The notes: generated by a model from the letters alone, not told the origin. A stretch of 64,000 nt of DNA from Streptococcus sp. oral taxon 431 (GCF_023115445.1 NZ_JALDUI010000008.1:16287-80286), one strand, 5' to 3'; positions 22,026 to 29,782 are shown, numbered from the stretch's first letter. Made by a program: numbers and translations.

Positions 22026-22034
22026 ATTCTACCA
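22026..22034 (-). promoter_or_regulatory. Extended -10 promoter of gpsA-galU
   Basis: Minus-strand TGGTAGAAT lies 33 bases before the gpsA ATG. It has the same form as the dapH promoter. Confidence 0.55.
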
Positions 22035-22194
22035 TAAAAAGCCCTATCATGCATCTATAGAATTCATTAAGAAATTTTTGTCAGACTATTTATGTATCTG
22101 AGAAAGAAATTGAAAAAATGACAGTAGAATAATAGGGTGTTCATGGGTCAAAACAATAAAATCACGAAAAGAGAAACAATATTCCCCCTAAAAA

Positions 22195-22203
22195 TGGTAT
22201 AAT
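22195..22203 (+). promoter_or_regulatory. Extended -10 promoter of leuS
   Basis: TGGTATAAT with TATAAT at 22198-22203, 29 bases before the leuS ATG. No T-box was found in the 180-base gap, unlike valS. Confidence 0.6.
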
Positions 22204-22232
22204 AGGAGCATCACGAAAATTGGAGAGACGCT

Positions 22233-24734
22233 ATGAGTTTTTACAATCATAAAGAAATCGAGCCTAAGTGGCAGGGCTACTGGGCTGACAATCACACTTT
22301 TAAGACAGGAACAGACGCTTCAAAACCTAAGTTTTATGCGCTTGATATGTTCCCTTACCCATCTGGAGCGGGTCTTCACGTAGGACACCCAGAAGGCTAC
22401 ACAGCGACTGATATCCTCAGCCGTTTCAAACGTGCGCAAGGCTACAATGTCCTTCACCCAATGGGCTGGGATGCTTTTGGTTTGCCTGCAGAGCAATACG
22501 CTATGGATACAGGTAATGACCCAGCGGAATTCACAGCAGAAAACATTGCCAACTTCAAACGCCAAATCAATGCGCTTGGATTCTCTTACGACTGGGATCG
22601 TGAAGTCAACACAACAGATCCAAACTACTACAAGTGGACTCAATGGATTTTCACTAAGCTTTACGAAAAAGGCTTAGCTTATGAAGCTGAAGTGCCAGTA
22701 AACTGGGTTGAAGAATTGGGAACAGCCATCGCCAACGAAGAAGTTCTTCCAGATGGAACATCTGAGCGTGGTGGTTATCCAGTTGTCCGTAAACCAATGC
22801 GCCAATGGATGCTTAAAATCACGGCCTATGCAGAGCGCTTGCTCAATGACTTGGATGACCTTGACTGGCCAGAGTCTATCAAAGATATGCAACGCAACTG
22901 GATCGGTAAATCAACTGGTGCCAATGTCACTTTCAAGGTGAAAGGAACTGACAAGGAATTCACCGTCTTTACGACACGTCCTGACACCCTTTTTGGTGCT
23001 ACCTTCACTGTTTTGGCGCCTGAACATGAACTAGTAGATGCCATCACGACACCTGAACAAGCTGAGGCTGTGGCTGACTACAAACACCAAGCTAGCTTGA
23101 AATCTGACCTAGCTCGTACAGACCTTGCCAAGGAAAAAACAGGGGTTTGGACTGGTGCTTATGCTATCAACCCTGTTAACGGTAAAGAAATTCCAATCTG
23201 GATTGCGGACTACGTTCTTGCTAGCTATGGTACAGGTGCTGTTATGGCTGTACCTGCCCACGATGAGCGTGACTGGGAATTTGCTAAACAATTTGGACTT
23301 CCAATCGTAGAAGTACTTGAAGGTGGGAACGTTGAAGAGGCTGCCTACACAGAAGATGGACTTCACGTCAACTCTGACTTTTTGAACGGTCTCAACAAAG
23401 AAGACGCGATTGCTAAAATCGTGTCTTGGCTAGAAGAAAAAGGCTTTGGTCAAGAAAAGGTTACCTACCGTCTTCGTGACTGGCTCTTTAGCCGTCAACG
23501 TTACTGGGGTGAGCCAATCCCAATTATTCATTGGGAAGATGGAACTTCAACAGCCGTTCCAGAAAGTGAATTGCCACTTGTCTTGCCAGTAACCAAGGAC
23601 ATCCGCCCTTCAGGTACTGGTGAGAGTCCGCTAGCTAACTTGACAGACTGGCTTGAAGTGACGCGTGAAGATGGCGTCAAAGGTCGTCGTGAGACCAACA
23701 CCATGCCACAATGGGCAGGTTCAAGCTGGTACTACCTCCGCTATATCGATCCACATAACACAGAAAAATTGGCTGATGAGGACCTCCTCAAACAATGGTT
23801 GCCAGTAGACATCTACGTGGGTGGTGCTGAACACGCTGTGCTTCACTTGCTTTACGCTCGTTTCTGGCACAAATTCCTCTATGATATCGGTGTCGTTCCA
23901 ACTAAGGAGCCATTCCAAAAACTTTTTAACCAAGGAATGATCTTGGGAACTAGCTACCGTGACCACCGTGGAGCTCTTGTGGCGACTGACAAGGTTGAAA
24001 AACGTGACGGTTCCTTCTTCCATGTGGAAACAGGGGAAGAGCTGGAGCAAGCCCCAGCCAAGATGTCTAAATCTCTCAAGAACGTTGTCAATCCAGACGA
24101 TGTGGTGGAACAATACGGTGCTGATACCCTTCGTGTTTATGAAATGTTCATGGGACCACTCGATGCTTCCATTGCTTGGTCTGAAGAAGGCTTGGAAGGA
24201 AGCCGTAAATTCCTTGACCGTGTTTACCGTTTGATTACAAGTAAAGAAATCGTTGCGGAAAACAATGGCGCTCTAGACAAGGTTTACAACGAAACTGTTA
24301 AGGCTGTCACTGAGCAAATCGAGTCTATGAAATTCAACACAGCCATTGCTCAGCTCATGGTCTTTGTCAATGCGGCTAACAAGGAAGATAAACTTTATGT
24401 AGACTACGCCAAAGGCTTTATACAATTGATCGCTCCATTTGCGCCTCACTTGGCAGAAGAACTCTGGCAAACAGTCGCAGCAACTGGCGAGTCTATCTCT
24501 TATGTGGCTTGGCCAACATGGGACGAAAGCAAATTGGTTGAAGACGAAGTCGAAATCGTCGTCCAAATCAAAGGGAAAGTCCGTGCTAAACTTATGGTCG
24601 CTAAAGACCTTTCACGCGAAGAATTGCAAGAAGTGGCTCTGGCTAACGACAAAGTTAAAGCAGAGATTGATGGCAAAGAAATCGTAAAAGTGATTGCGGT
24701 ACCTAACAAACTCGTTAATATCGTTGTGAAATAA
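22233..24734 (+). CDS. leuS: Leucine--tRNA ligase
   Basis: An 833-residue class I synthetase. The HIGH-type motif is in [18 protein letters not shown] (HVGH at residues 49-52) and the KMSKS loop at about residues 610-614. The CP1 editing domain lies between them and contains the T-rich [10 protein letters not shown] segment and the [15 protein letters not shown] motif. The C-terminus is the expected small domain ending [14 protein letters not shown] precedes the ATG. Divergent from gpsA. The last ~30 bases of the gene recur in degenerate form downstream (see the repeat at 24785). Confidence 0.98.
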   Translation: MSFYNHKEIEPKWQGYWADNHTFKTGTDASKPKFYALDMFPYPSGAGLHVGHPEGYTATDILSRFKRAQGYNVLHPMGWDAFGLPAEQYAMDTGNDPAEFTAENIANFKRQINALGFSYDWDREVNTTDPNYYKWTQWIFTKLYEKGLAYEAEVPVNWVEELGTAIANEEVLPDGTSERGGYPVVRKPMRQWMLKITAYAERLLNDLDDLDWPESIKDMQRNWIGKSTGANVTFKVKGTDKEFTVFTTRPDTLFGATFTVLAPEHELVDAITTPEQAEAVADYKHQASLKSDLARTDLAKEKTGVWTGAYAINPVNGKEIPIWIADYVLASYGTGAVMAVPAHDERDWEFAKQFGLPIVEVLEGGNVEEAAYTEDGLHVNSDFLNGLNKEDAIAKIVSWLEEKGFGQEKVTYRLRDWLFSRQRYWGEPIPIIHWEDGTSTAVPESELPLVLPVTKDIRPSGTGESPLANLTDWLEVTREDGVKGRRETNTMPQWAGSSWYYLRYIDPHNTEKLADEDLLKQWLPVDIYVGGAEHAVLHLLYARFWHKFLYDIGVVPTKEPFQKLFNQGMILGTSYRDHRGALVATDKVEKRDGSFFHVETGEELEQAPAKMSKSLKNVVNPDDVVEQYGADTLRVYEMFMGPLDASIAWSEEGLEGSRKFLDRVYRLITSKEIVAENNGALDKVYNETVKAVTEQIESMKFNTAIAQLMVFVNAANKEDKLYVDYAKGFIQLIAPFAPHLAEELWQTVAATGESISYVAWPTWDESKLVEDEVEIVVQIKGKVRAKLMVAKDLSREELQEVALANDKVKAEIDGKEIVKVIAVPNKLVNIVVK

Positions 24735-24760
24735 CGAGTTTATTAGCCCTATCTGCCACC

Positions 24761-24785
24761 TTCAATAGTCCACTGGACTATTGAA
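24761..24785. repeat. Near-perfect palindrome after leuS
   Basis: TTCAATAGTCCA, one base, TGGACTATTGAA: 12-base arms with a single-base centre. It sits between the leuS stop and a degenerate second copy of the leuS 3' end. It has no T-run and is not an obvious terminator. Confidence 0.8.
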
Positions 24786-24820
24786 GCCAACCAAACTTGT
24801 AAATATTGTTGTGAAATAAA
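24785..24820 (+). pseudogene. Degenerate duplicate of the leuS 3' end
   Basis: The leuS end reads CCTAACAAACTCGTTAATAT and on to GTTGTGAAATAA. About 60 bases later CCAACCAAACTTGTAAATAT and on to GTTGTGAAATAA appears again. Both match the codons for NKLVNIVVK and stop, with a few silent-type changes. It looks like a recombination scar in which the palindromic segment was inserted between two versions of the gene end. Confidence 0.6.
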
Positions 24821-24825
24821 TTTAA

Positions 24826-24859
24826 AAGTCCTTCAGAGCTAAGTTCTGGAGGATTTTTT
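24826..24859 (+). terminator. Terminator of leuS
   Basis: AGTCCTTCAGA, eight-base loop, TCTGGAGGATTTTTT. It lies after the duplicated leuS end. Confidence 0.8.
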
Positions 24860-24874
24860 GTAGATTACCTGTGA

Positions 24875-24896
24875 GATGTGATATACTATTCACATC
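24875..24896. promoter_or_regulatory. Inverted repeat around the -10 box of the GNAT pair
   Basis: GATGTGA, eight bases, TCACATC. The spacer and left edge hold the -10-like TATACT (24882-24887). A repressor-type operator is a reasonable inference, with the GNAT genes as target. Confidence 0.5.
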
Positions 24897-24930
24897 TTTA
24901 AACTTATAAAAGTGAGATAAGGAGAATACT

Positions 24931-25623
24931 ATGCCAGTAAATGAATATGGTCAGATAATTGGTGAACCTGTAGATAATACACCTGGAGTTTTACCCTCGC
25001 TTGTACGGATAGAAGGAAAGTATACGATTCTAGAAGCTCTTTCGGTGGAAAAGCATGCGGAGGATTTGCTGGCTGTTTATGGTCCAGATAGCCCTCGTGA
25101 TATGTGGACCTATCTCTTTCAGGAGCCAGTAGAAAATCTCGAAGAATTAATCGTAGCTTTGAAGCAAATGCTTGAGCGTAAGGATCGTTTCTATTATGCG
25201 ATTATCGATAAAGTGACTGGAAAGGTGTTGGGGACTTTTTCTCTCATGCGTATTGATCAAGCCAATCGCACCATTGAAGTTGGCGCGGTGACCTTTTCTC
25301 CGTCTCTCAAACAGACCAGGATGGGAACAGAAGCCCACTATTTGCTTGCTCGTTATGTCTTTGAAGAGCTTAACTATCGCCGTTATGAGTGGAAATGTGA
25401 TGCACTAAATCTACCTTCTAGAAAAGCAGCAGAACGTTTGGGTTTTATCTACGAAGGCACCTTTCGCCAAGCTGTTATTTATAAAGGGCGTACTAGGGAT
25501 ACGGACTGGATGTCTATGATTGATAAGGACTGGCCAAGGGTTAAAGCTCGTTTTGAATCGTGGTTGAAGCAAGATAATTTTGATGAAAATGGACAACAGA
25601 TTAAATCTCTACGAGAATGTTAG
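24931..25623 (+). CDS. GNAT-family N-acetyltransferase
   Basis: A 230-residue RimJ/RimL-like acetyltransferase. The acetyl-CoA loop is QTRMGTEAHYLLARYVFEEL and the C-terminal hallmark is KAAERLGFIYEGTFRQAVIYKGRTRDTDWMS, shared with proteins that modify amino groups of small molecules or proteins. The ATG has AAGGAG ahead at a normal distance. Its promoter overlaps a 7-base inverted repeat, so it may be repressor-controlled. It is followed after 11 bases by a second, unrelated-subfamily GNAT. Substrate unknown. Confidence 0.9.
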   Translation: MPVNEYGQIIGEPVDNTPGVLPSLVRIEGKYTILEALSVEKHAEDLLAVYGPDSPRDMWTYLFQEPVENLEELIVALKQMLERKDRFYYAIIDKVTGKVLGTFSLMRIDQANRTIEVGAVTFSPSLKQTRMGTEAHYLLARYVFEELNYRRYEWKCDALNLPSRKAAERLGFIYEGTFRQAVIYKGRTRDTDWMSMIDKDWPRVKARFESWLKQDNFDENGQQIKSLREC

Positions 25624-25634
25624 GAAGGTTTGCT

Positions 25635-26057
25635 ATGATTAAGATTACAAAAGAAACATCTGTTTCACTTGATGATGTTTTGCATCTCTACCAGGCAGTT
25701 GGTTGGACAAATTATACAAATCAGCCCCAAATGTTGTCCCGAGCTTTATCTCATTCACTGGCCATTTATCTAGCGCGTTATGGTGAGGAAATCGTTGGTC
25801 TAGTTCGCTTGATTGGAGACGGTTTTTCTTCGGTTTTTGTCCAGGATTTGATTGTTTTGCCAAGCTATCAGCGCCAAGGGATTGGTAGCGCCTTGATGAA
25901 GCAAGCTCTAGCTGATTATAAGGATGCCTACCAAGTACAACTAGCGACAGATGAGTCAGAAAAGACTCTTGGATTTTATCGTTCCTTAGGTTTTGAAACC
26001 TTATCTAGTTTTCAGTGTACGGGTATGATTTGGGTGGACAGAAAAAAATTACAATAA
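25635..26057 (+). CDS. GNAT-family N-acetyltransferase (small)
   Basis: A 140-residue acetyltransferase with the textbook acetyl-CoA motif QRQGIGSALMKQAL preceded by the VQDLIVLPSYQR strand. It ends with KTLGFYRSLGFETLSSF. The ATG at 25635 has AGGAAGG ahead; an in-frame ATG at 25617 overlaps the preceding stop codon and is less likely. It forms a bicistron with the larger GNAT and ends just before the CiaR site of the first csRNA. The acceptor is unknown. Confidence 0.9.
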   Translation: MIKITKETSVSLDDVLHLYQAVGWTNYTNQPQMLSRALSHSLAIYLARYGEEIVGLVRLIGDGFSSVFVQDLIVLPSYQRQGIGSALMKQALADYKDAYQVQLATDESEKTLGFYRSLGFETLSSFQCTGMIWVDRKKLQ

Positions 26058-26066
26058 ATCTTTTCA

Positions 26067-26083
26067 CTTAAGTTAACTTTAAG
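26067..26083 (+). promoter_or_regulatory. CiaR binding site of csRNA copy 1
   Basis: CTTAAG-TTAAC-TTTAAG matches the CiaR direct repeat (NTTAAG-N5-WTTAAG). It ends 10 bases before a -10-like TATCAT (26094-26099). The same 10-base spacing is kept in all four copies of this window. Confidence 0.85.
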
Positions 26084-26105
26084 TATTCTTGTTTATCATA
26101 TACTT

Positions 26106-26206
26106 ATTAAATAAAGACCTCCTAACTTTATTTAATAAAAAATCCTAAACTTTTCTTTTTCATAATAATCTCCCTAAAGAAGTCACCAAATTCGGTGGCT
26201 TTTTTG
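26106..26206 (+). ncRNA. CiaR-dependent small RNA (csRNA), copy 1
   Basis: About 100 bases, from an A seven bases after the -10 box to the T-run after the hairpin GTCACC-AAATTC-GGTGGC. The 5' stem-loop pairs TAAATAAAG with CTTTATTTA and exposes ACCTCC in the loop. The central unpaired part holds CATAATAATCTCCC. Both pyrimidine stretches are complementary to ribosome binding sites, as in the pneumococcal csRNAs, which repress targets such as comC by base pairing. It is near-identical in its core to copy 2 at 27257. Confidence 0.85.
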
Positions 26207-26534
26207 TTATGTGACTTTCAGAGATATTTCATTGGTATTCGTTGTTTTGAACAAAAGTAAAAGTTCGTGTCAAGGGTAACGCGGATATCCATATAATACA
26301 AAGATCGTCGTATCTTCTATTGTTTAGAAACTTGATGCCTTTAAAATTGGTGTTATTAAACTTTTTAATGACCTACTTGTGATCCTGATAAAAAGTATCT
26401 GATTTATCGTGGTTTTATCAAAAGGTATCGAAATATGAAACAATTAAATTTTTCAAAAAGAAGATTGTCGAGGAAATCTCGTGTAACAATATAGTATTTT
26501 GTGAGGAAGTAAGACTATGGAAAAATACTTTTTC
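26207..26534. other. Gene-free stretch between csRNA 1 and the toxin-antitoxin promoter
   Basis: About 330 AT-rich bases. I see no ORF above about 20 codons with a ribosome binding site, no clear repeat and no hairpin with T-run. Confidence 0.5.
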
Positions 26535-26563
26535 TTGATGAAAATCTATATCTAGTATATAAT
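26535..26563 (+). promoter_or_regulatory. Promoter of the relB/relE-type module
   Basis: TTGATG (26535-26540), 17 bases, TATAAT (26558-26563). Confidence 0.75.
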
Positions 26564-26584
26564 CAATCTATAACGTATAGATTG
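26564..26584. promoter_or_regulatory. Probable antitoxin operator
   Basis: CAATCTATA-ACG-TATAGATTG, perfect nine-base arms around three bases. It begins at the last base of the -10 box and covers the transcription start, the usual place for antitoxin or antitoxin-toxin autorepression. Confidence 0.75.
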
Positions 26585-26594
26585 GAGATATATC

Positions 26595-26879
26595 ATGGCT
26601 ATAAGCATATCGAAACAATACAATTTTAAACTGAATGAAGCTACTATGGAACAAGCTCGAAATATTATCAAGGAAAAGGGCATGACAATGACAGATGCTA
26701 TTTCTTTATTTGTAGAGCAAATAGTCCTAGAGCAAGATTTGCCTATTAAGACGGCCGAAGATTTGCATAGAGAGCAGTTAATTGCTGAATTACAAGCCCA
26801 ATCTGAACGTGCCTTGAGAGAATATGAGGCAGGTGAAGGAACTTCCCTAGACAATGTGAGGGCACGCTATGGCTTATAA
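26595..26879 (+). CDS. relB: Type II antitoxin, RelB/DinJ family
   Basis: A 94-residue antitoxin. The N-terminal ~50 residues (NFKLNEATMEQARNIIKEKG and TMTDAISLFVEQ) form a ribbon-helix-helix DNA-binding unit of the RelB/DinJ kind. The remaining acidic helix (QAQSERALREYEAGEG) would wrap the toxin. GGAGATATATC precedes the ATG. It overlaps the toxin gene by 11 bases, a common antitoxin-first arrangement. A perfect inverted repeat at the promoter is the likely operator. The symbol is by family; it may not be orthologous to a named relB. Confidence 0.88.
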   Translation: MAISISKQYNFKLNEATMEQARNIIKEKGMTMTDAISLFVEQIVLEQDLPIKTAEDLHREQLIAELQAQSERALREYEAGEGTSLDNVRARYGL

Positions 26880-27222
26880 AGTGATTCTTTCAAAAGAAGT
26901 TGAACAAGCTATCAACAATATACACGAATATATAGCTACGGTACTTTTATCCCCTCAATCTGCTAAAAATACTGTGACAAAAATTTTAGATGGTTTAAAA
27001 AGTTTAGAAGTCTTTCCTGAGGCTGGTTTTGATGCTGATGTGAAAATCGGTGTAAAGATTAATAGTAAGTATCCTACACGAGGAAAAATTATAGATCAAT
27101 ACGTTTTGCTTTACTTTATTGATCAGACACAAAAGACTGTTTTTCTCTCCCATTTATTTCACACCAAGAGTGACTATGTCACCTTGCTACAAAAAGACAA
27201 TAAAAAAAGTTCAAAATCTTAA
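26869..27222 (+). CDS. relE: Type II toxin, RelE/ParE superfamily
   Basis: A 117-residue toxin of the RelE/ParE fold. It starts with the usual beta-helix opening (YKVILSKEVEQAINNIHEYI), and the C-terminal KTVFLSHLFHTKSDYVTLLQ fits a variant of the family's final strands. RelE members cut mRNA in the ribosome, ParE members inhibit gyrase. The basic catalytic residues cannot be assigned by eye, so the target is open. It is translationally coupled to the antitoxin. Its TAA stop is part of the CiaR box of csRNA copy 2 (27218-27234). The module sits between two near-identical csRNA genes. Confidence 0.85.
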   Translation: MAYKVILSKEVEQAINNIHEYIATVLLSPQSAKNTVTKILDGLKSLEVFPEAGFDADVKIGVKINSKYPTRGKIIDQYVLLYFIDQTQKTVFLSHLFHTKSDYVTLLQKDNKKSSKS

Positions 27223-27234
27223 GCTAACTTTAAG
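27218..27234 (+). promoter_or_regulatory. CiaR binding site of csRNA copy 2
   Basis: CTTAAG-CTAAC-TTTAAG, 10 bases before the -10-like TATCAT (27245-27250). It overlaps the toxin stop codon. Confidence 0.85.
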
Positions 27235-27256
27235 TCTTGTCTTGTATCATTTAGCT

Positions 27257-27353
27257 ATTAAATAAAGACCTCCTAACTTTATTTAATAAAAAATCCTAAA
27301 CTTTTTTTTCATAATAATCTCCCTTAACTCCACCGGAACTGGTGGAGTTTTTT
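27257..27353 (+). ncRNA. CiaR-dependent small RNA (csRNA), copy 2
   Basis: About 97 bases. The core from TATTAAATAAAG through CCTAAACTTTT is identical to copy 1, then TTTTCATAATAATCTCCC and a different terminator, CTCCACC-GGAACT-GGTGGAG-TTTTTT. The loop ACCTCC and the CTCCC stretch are the probable target-pairing parts. Only terminator and promoter details differ from copy 1, so the two should share targets. Confidence 0.85.
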
Positions 27354-27382
27354 GGCTCTATTTCAGGCTTTTTGGGAATTTC

Positions 27383-27620
27383 CTAAAAATAATTTTCGGA
27401 TTTTGGTCGGGGAATTGGCGGGGACTTTTTAGCGAATATGACTAAGAAATAGGTCTGTAGTCGTTTCAGCGAGTTATCCTCAACTTGGTTATAACGATCT
27501 GTCATATAGATCTTTGTATGACCTAGTGCCTGACCGAACTGCTAGGTTGGAACTCGTGAAATAATGTGAGGAAGTGGTACATCATATGAAAGTCTGTCGT
27601 TTCATTTAATGGATTAAAAT
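27383..27620 (-). pseudogene. Tyrosine recombinase (integrase) C-terminal relic
   Basis: The minus strand reads GQALGHTKIYMTDRYNQVED and continues SLKRLQTYF to a TAG at 27385. LGHTxIxMTxxRY is the box of phage and ICE-type tyrosine recombinases around the last catalytic His and Tyr. Further upstream, degenerate codons in other frames read HMMYHFLTLFHEF, resembling the HxLRHTHxTLL motif. Frameshifts and stops show it is dead. It suggests a lost prophage or ICE end near ruvB. The far edge is approximate. Confidence 0.5.
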
Positions 27621-27747
27621 GTTGGTTTGACTAATTTGAGTTGATGAGCGCCCATGTTCATTGATAGTGATGTAATCTTTTGTTTTCTTTGATAATTCCT
27701 AAGGTTCTCTTAATGTTGAAAGTCTTATTGGACAAGGGAGTAAAACT

Positions 27748-27776
27748 TTGACAAAAATCGTGAACTGTGCGATAAT
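27748..27776 (+). promoter_or_regulatory. Promoter of the candidate antitoxin RNA
   Basis: TTGACA (27748-27753), 17 bases, GATAAT (27771-27776): the closest to consensus of any promoter I saw in this window. Confidence 0.75.
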
Positions 27777-27782
27777 GGAGAG

Positions 27783-27858
27783 GAATTAAGGATTAGTTCT
27801 ATATCATAGGCTAGAAAAGACCCCAAGCTAACTTCCAGATTAATCTTGGGGTCTTTTT
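27783..27858 (+). ncRNA. Candidate par/Fst-type antitoxin RNA (RNA II-like)
   Basis: A ~76-base transcript predicted from the strong promoter at 27748 to the hairpin AAAAGACCCCAAG ... CTTGGGGTCTTTTT. It converges on the toxin-like ORF of the minus strand and shares the bidirectional terminator with it, as RNA I and RNA II do in the pAD1 par family. Its 5' part TAGTTCTATATCATAGGCTA is a degenerate direct repeat of TAGTTCCATTATGGGCTA over the toxin start (28096-28113). The RNA can therefore pair with the toxin translation start. No ORF was seen in it. Confidence 0.7.
27815..27858. terminator. Bidirectional terminator shared by the convergent RNA pair
   Basis: AAAAGACCCCAAG pairs with CTTGGGGTCTTTTT around a 17-base loop, with T-runs in both directions. 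Confidence 0.85.
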
Positions 27859-27862
27859 GACA

Positions 27863-28104
27863 CTATTTATCCTTGTTTAGCCATTTATCGACTAATACTC
27901 TTCGAAAATCAAATTCAAACCACGTCAGCTTCACCTTGCCGTATATATGTGACTGACTTCGTCAGTCTTATCTGCAACCTCAAAGCTGTGCTTTGAGCAA
28001 CCTGCGGCTAGCTTCCTAGTTTGCTCTTTGGTTTTCATTGAGTATATGCGAAGAACGACACCGACCACAATTGGTCCGATGATAGTTTTGAGTACTAGTT
28101 CCAT
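27863..28104 (-). pseudogene. Fst-like type I toxin ORF interrupted by a BOX element
   Basis: The minus strand begins MELVLKTIIGPIVVGVVLR (ATG at 28104), typical of Fst/par toxins: a short membrane helix with the conserved Pro and PxVVG pattern. Then comes BOX sequence (28046-27895). Immediately after it the missing tail LVDKWLNKDK and a TAG appear (27895-27863), including the conserved Trp. Joining the parts gives a normal ~29-residue toxin. With the BOX in place the frame runs on through it to a TGA, giving about 57 residues with a foreign tail. A GAGGTG site lies 12 bases before the ATG, and a -10 box TATAAT at 28160-28155. Whether the fused peptide is toxic is unknown. Confidence 0.7.
27895..28046 (+). 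repeat. BOX element (A-B-C type) inside the Fst-like toxin ORF
   Basis: ATACTCTTCGAAAATCAAAT at the boxA end, the boxB hairpin ACTGACTTCGTCAGT, and GGTTTTCATTGAGTAT at the boxC end. About 152 bases, plus orientation. Confidence 0.9.
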
Positions 28105-28154
28105 TATGGGCTATTTCACCTCATTTCGCAGGCGGTGTAGCAGTGCCGTAGAAT

Positions 28155-28160
28155 ATTATA
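28155..28160 (-). promoter_or_regulatory. -10 box of the Fst-like toxin RNA
   Basis: Minus-strand TATAAT; transcription would begin near 28148, giving a 5' leader of ~45 bases to the ATG. The -35 is poor (TTGGTG at 15-16 bases). Confidence 0.5.
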
Positions 28161-28172
28161 TCTAAACTCGGG

Positions 28173-28198
28173 AGCCACCAAATTCGGTGGCTTTTTTG
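28173..28198 (+). terminator. Terminator-like hairpin before ruvB
   Basis: GCCACC-AAATTC-GGTGGC followed by TTTTTT. It resembles the terminator of csRNA copy 1. Confidence 0.75.
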
Positions 28199-28215
28199 TT
28201 TGTGGGCTGGATTTT

Positions 28216-28224
28216 TGCTATAAT
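28216..28224 (+). promoter_or_regulatory. Extended -10 promoter giving a probable leaderless ruvB mRNA
   Basis: TGCTATAAT (TATAAT at 28219-28224), then AGGAAC, then the ATG at 28231. The expected +1 falls on the start codon. Confidence 0.6.
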
Positions 28225-28230
28225 AGGAAC

Positions 28231-29229
28231 ATGAGTAGAATTTTAGATAATGAAATCATGGGTGATGAGGAGTTGGTAGAACGTACCCTCCGCCCCCAAT
28301 ATTTACGTGAATATATCGGTCAGGACAAGGTCAAGGATCAGCTGCAAATCTTTATCGAAGCAGCAAAAATGCGTGATGAGGCGCTGGACCATGTTCTTTT
28401 GTTTGGCCCTCCAGGTCTCGGGAAAACAACCATGGCTTTTGTCATTGCCAATGAACTGGGAGTCAATCTCAAACAAACATCTGGTCCCGTTATCGAAAAA
28501 GCCGGTGATTTGGTAGCGATTTTGAATGATTTGGAGCCAGGAGATGTTCTTTTTATTGACGAGATTCATCGCTTGCCTATGTCGGTGGAAGAGGTGCTTT
28601 ACAGTGCTATGGAAGACTTCTACATCGACATCATGATTGGTGCGGGGGAAGGTAGTCGCAGTGTCCATCTAGAATTACCACCTTTTACCTTGATTGGTGC
28701 GACGACACGAGCAGGAATGCTGTCAAATCCTCTTCGTGCACGTTTTGGGATTACTGGTCACATGGAGTATTATGCCCATGATGACTTGACAGAAATAGTC
28801 GAGCGGACGGCAGATATTTTTGAGATGGAAATCACACATGAGGCAGCATCTGAGTTGTCCTTGCGTAGTCGTGGGACCCCTCGTATTGCCAATCGTCTCC
28901 TCAAGCGCGTGCGCGATTTTGCCCAGATAATGGGCGATGGCTTGATTGATGATGTGATTACGGATAAGGCCTTGACCATGCTGGATGTAGACCATGAAGG
29001 CTTGGACTATGTAGACCAGAAAATCCTTCGTACCATGATTGAGATGTACGGTGGGGGTCCTGTCGGTCTAGGAACTCTTTCTGTAAATATCGCTGAAGAG
29101 CGTGAGACGGTAGAGGATATGTATGAACCTTACCTGATCCAGAAAGGCTTTATCATGCGAACTCGTTCAGGACGGGTCGCGACAGCCAAGGCTTATGAGC
29201 ATTTGGGGTATGAATATATTGAAAAATAA
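28231..29229 (+). CDS. ruvB: Holliday junction branch migration helicase RuvB
   Basis: A 332-residue hexameric AAA+ motor that, with RuvA, moves Holliday junctions in recombination and repair. Walker A is GPPGLGKTT, Walker B is [10 protein letters not shown], sensor 1 lies in [18 protein letters not shown], and the arginine-containing [15 protein letters not shown] is in the C-terminal winged-helix part. Length is normal. A TATAAT box six bases before the ATG suggests the message is leaderless. The downstream gene overlaps its end. RuvA is not in this window. Confidence 0.98.
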   Translation: MSRILDNEIMGDEELVERTLRPQYLREYIGQDKVKDQLQIFIEAAKMRDEALDHVLLFGPPGLGKTTMAFVIANELGVNLKQTSGPVIEKAGDLVAILNDLEPGDVLFIDEIHRLPMSVEEVLYSAMEDFYIDIMIGAGEGSRSVHLELPPFTLIGATTRAGMLSNPLRARFGITGHMEYYAHDDLTEIVERTADIFEMEITHEAASELSLRSRGTPRIANRLLKRVRDFAQIMGDGLIDDVITDKALTMLDVDHEGLDYVDQKILRTMIEMYGGGPVGLGTLSVNIAEERETVEDMYEPYLIQKGFIMRTRSGRVATAKAYEHLGYEYIEK

Positions 29230-29782
29230 GGCTGAAATTTTAGATTCTTTTAGAGAAAATCCTGACATGATGGCTATTCTGACCATCATCCGTGACATGG
29301 GGTTGAAAGATTCCTGGTTGGCAGCTGGTTCGGTCCGAAATTTTATCTGGAATCTCTTGTCAGATAAGCCAGCCTTTGACCGTGAAACGGATGTGGATGT
29401 GATTTTCTTTGACCCAGATGTGAGTTATGAAGATACGCTGGCTATAGAAAGCAAGTTGAGAGAGGACTTTCCCCAGTATCAGTGGGAGTTGAAAAATCAA
29501 GTCTATATGCATCAGCATAGTCCCCACACACCTCCGTATAGAAATTCCTGCGATGCCATGAGTAAGTATCCTGAACGTTGTACGGCAGTAGGGCTTCGCT
29601 TGCAAGCTGACGCAACTTTAGAGCTCTTTACCCCTTATGGTTTGGAGGATATTTTGAACTTTCAAGTTCGTCCAACTCCTCATTTCTTAGAAAATCAAGA
29701 TCGAATGAAGCTCTATCAAAAGCGTTTATCCAAGAAAAATTGGCGAGAAAAATGGAAAAATCTTACAGTTAAAAATACTTAA
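29195..29782 (+). CDS. Nucleotidyltransferase-family protein (COG3575-like)
   Basis: A protein of up to 195 residues resembling the uncharacterised nucleotidyltransferase family often found after ruvB in streptococci. The [11 protein letters not shown] segment and the acidic pair [10 protein letters not shown] recall the GS..DxD nucleotidyltransferase core. The conserved end is [15 protein letters not shown]. The start is uncertain: ATGs at 29195 and 29210 and a TTG at 29219 all lie within the end of ruvB, and none has a strong ribosome binding site, which suggests coupling to ruvB translation. Its TAA forms part of the CiaR box of the third csRNA. The substrate is unknown. Confidence 0.8.
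   Translation: MSIWGMNILKNKAEILDSFRENPDMMAILTIIRDMGLKDSWLAAGSVRNFIWNLLSDKPAFDRETDVDVIFFDPDVSYEDTLAIESKLREDFPQYQWELKNQVYMHQHSPHTPPYRNSCDAMSKYPERCTAVGLRLQADATLELFTPYGLEDILNFQVRPTPHFLENQDRMKLYQKRLSKKNWREKWKNLTVKNT

Noticed and set aside
24761..24785. Palindrome after leuS as the leuS terminator
   Set aside because: No T-run follows; the hairpin at 24826-24859 has one and is the better terminator.
26094..27353. The direct repeats around the toxin-antitoxin pair as a CRISPR or attachment-site pair
   Set aside because: Each repeat is a complete CiaR-box small RNA gene with its own promoter and terminator, which explains the similarity.
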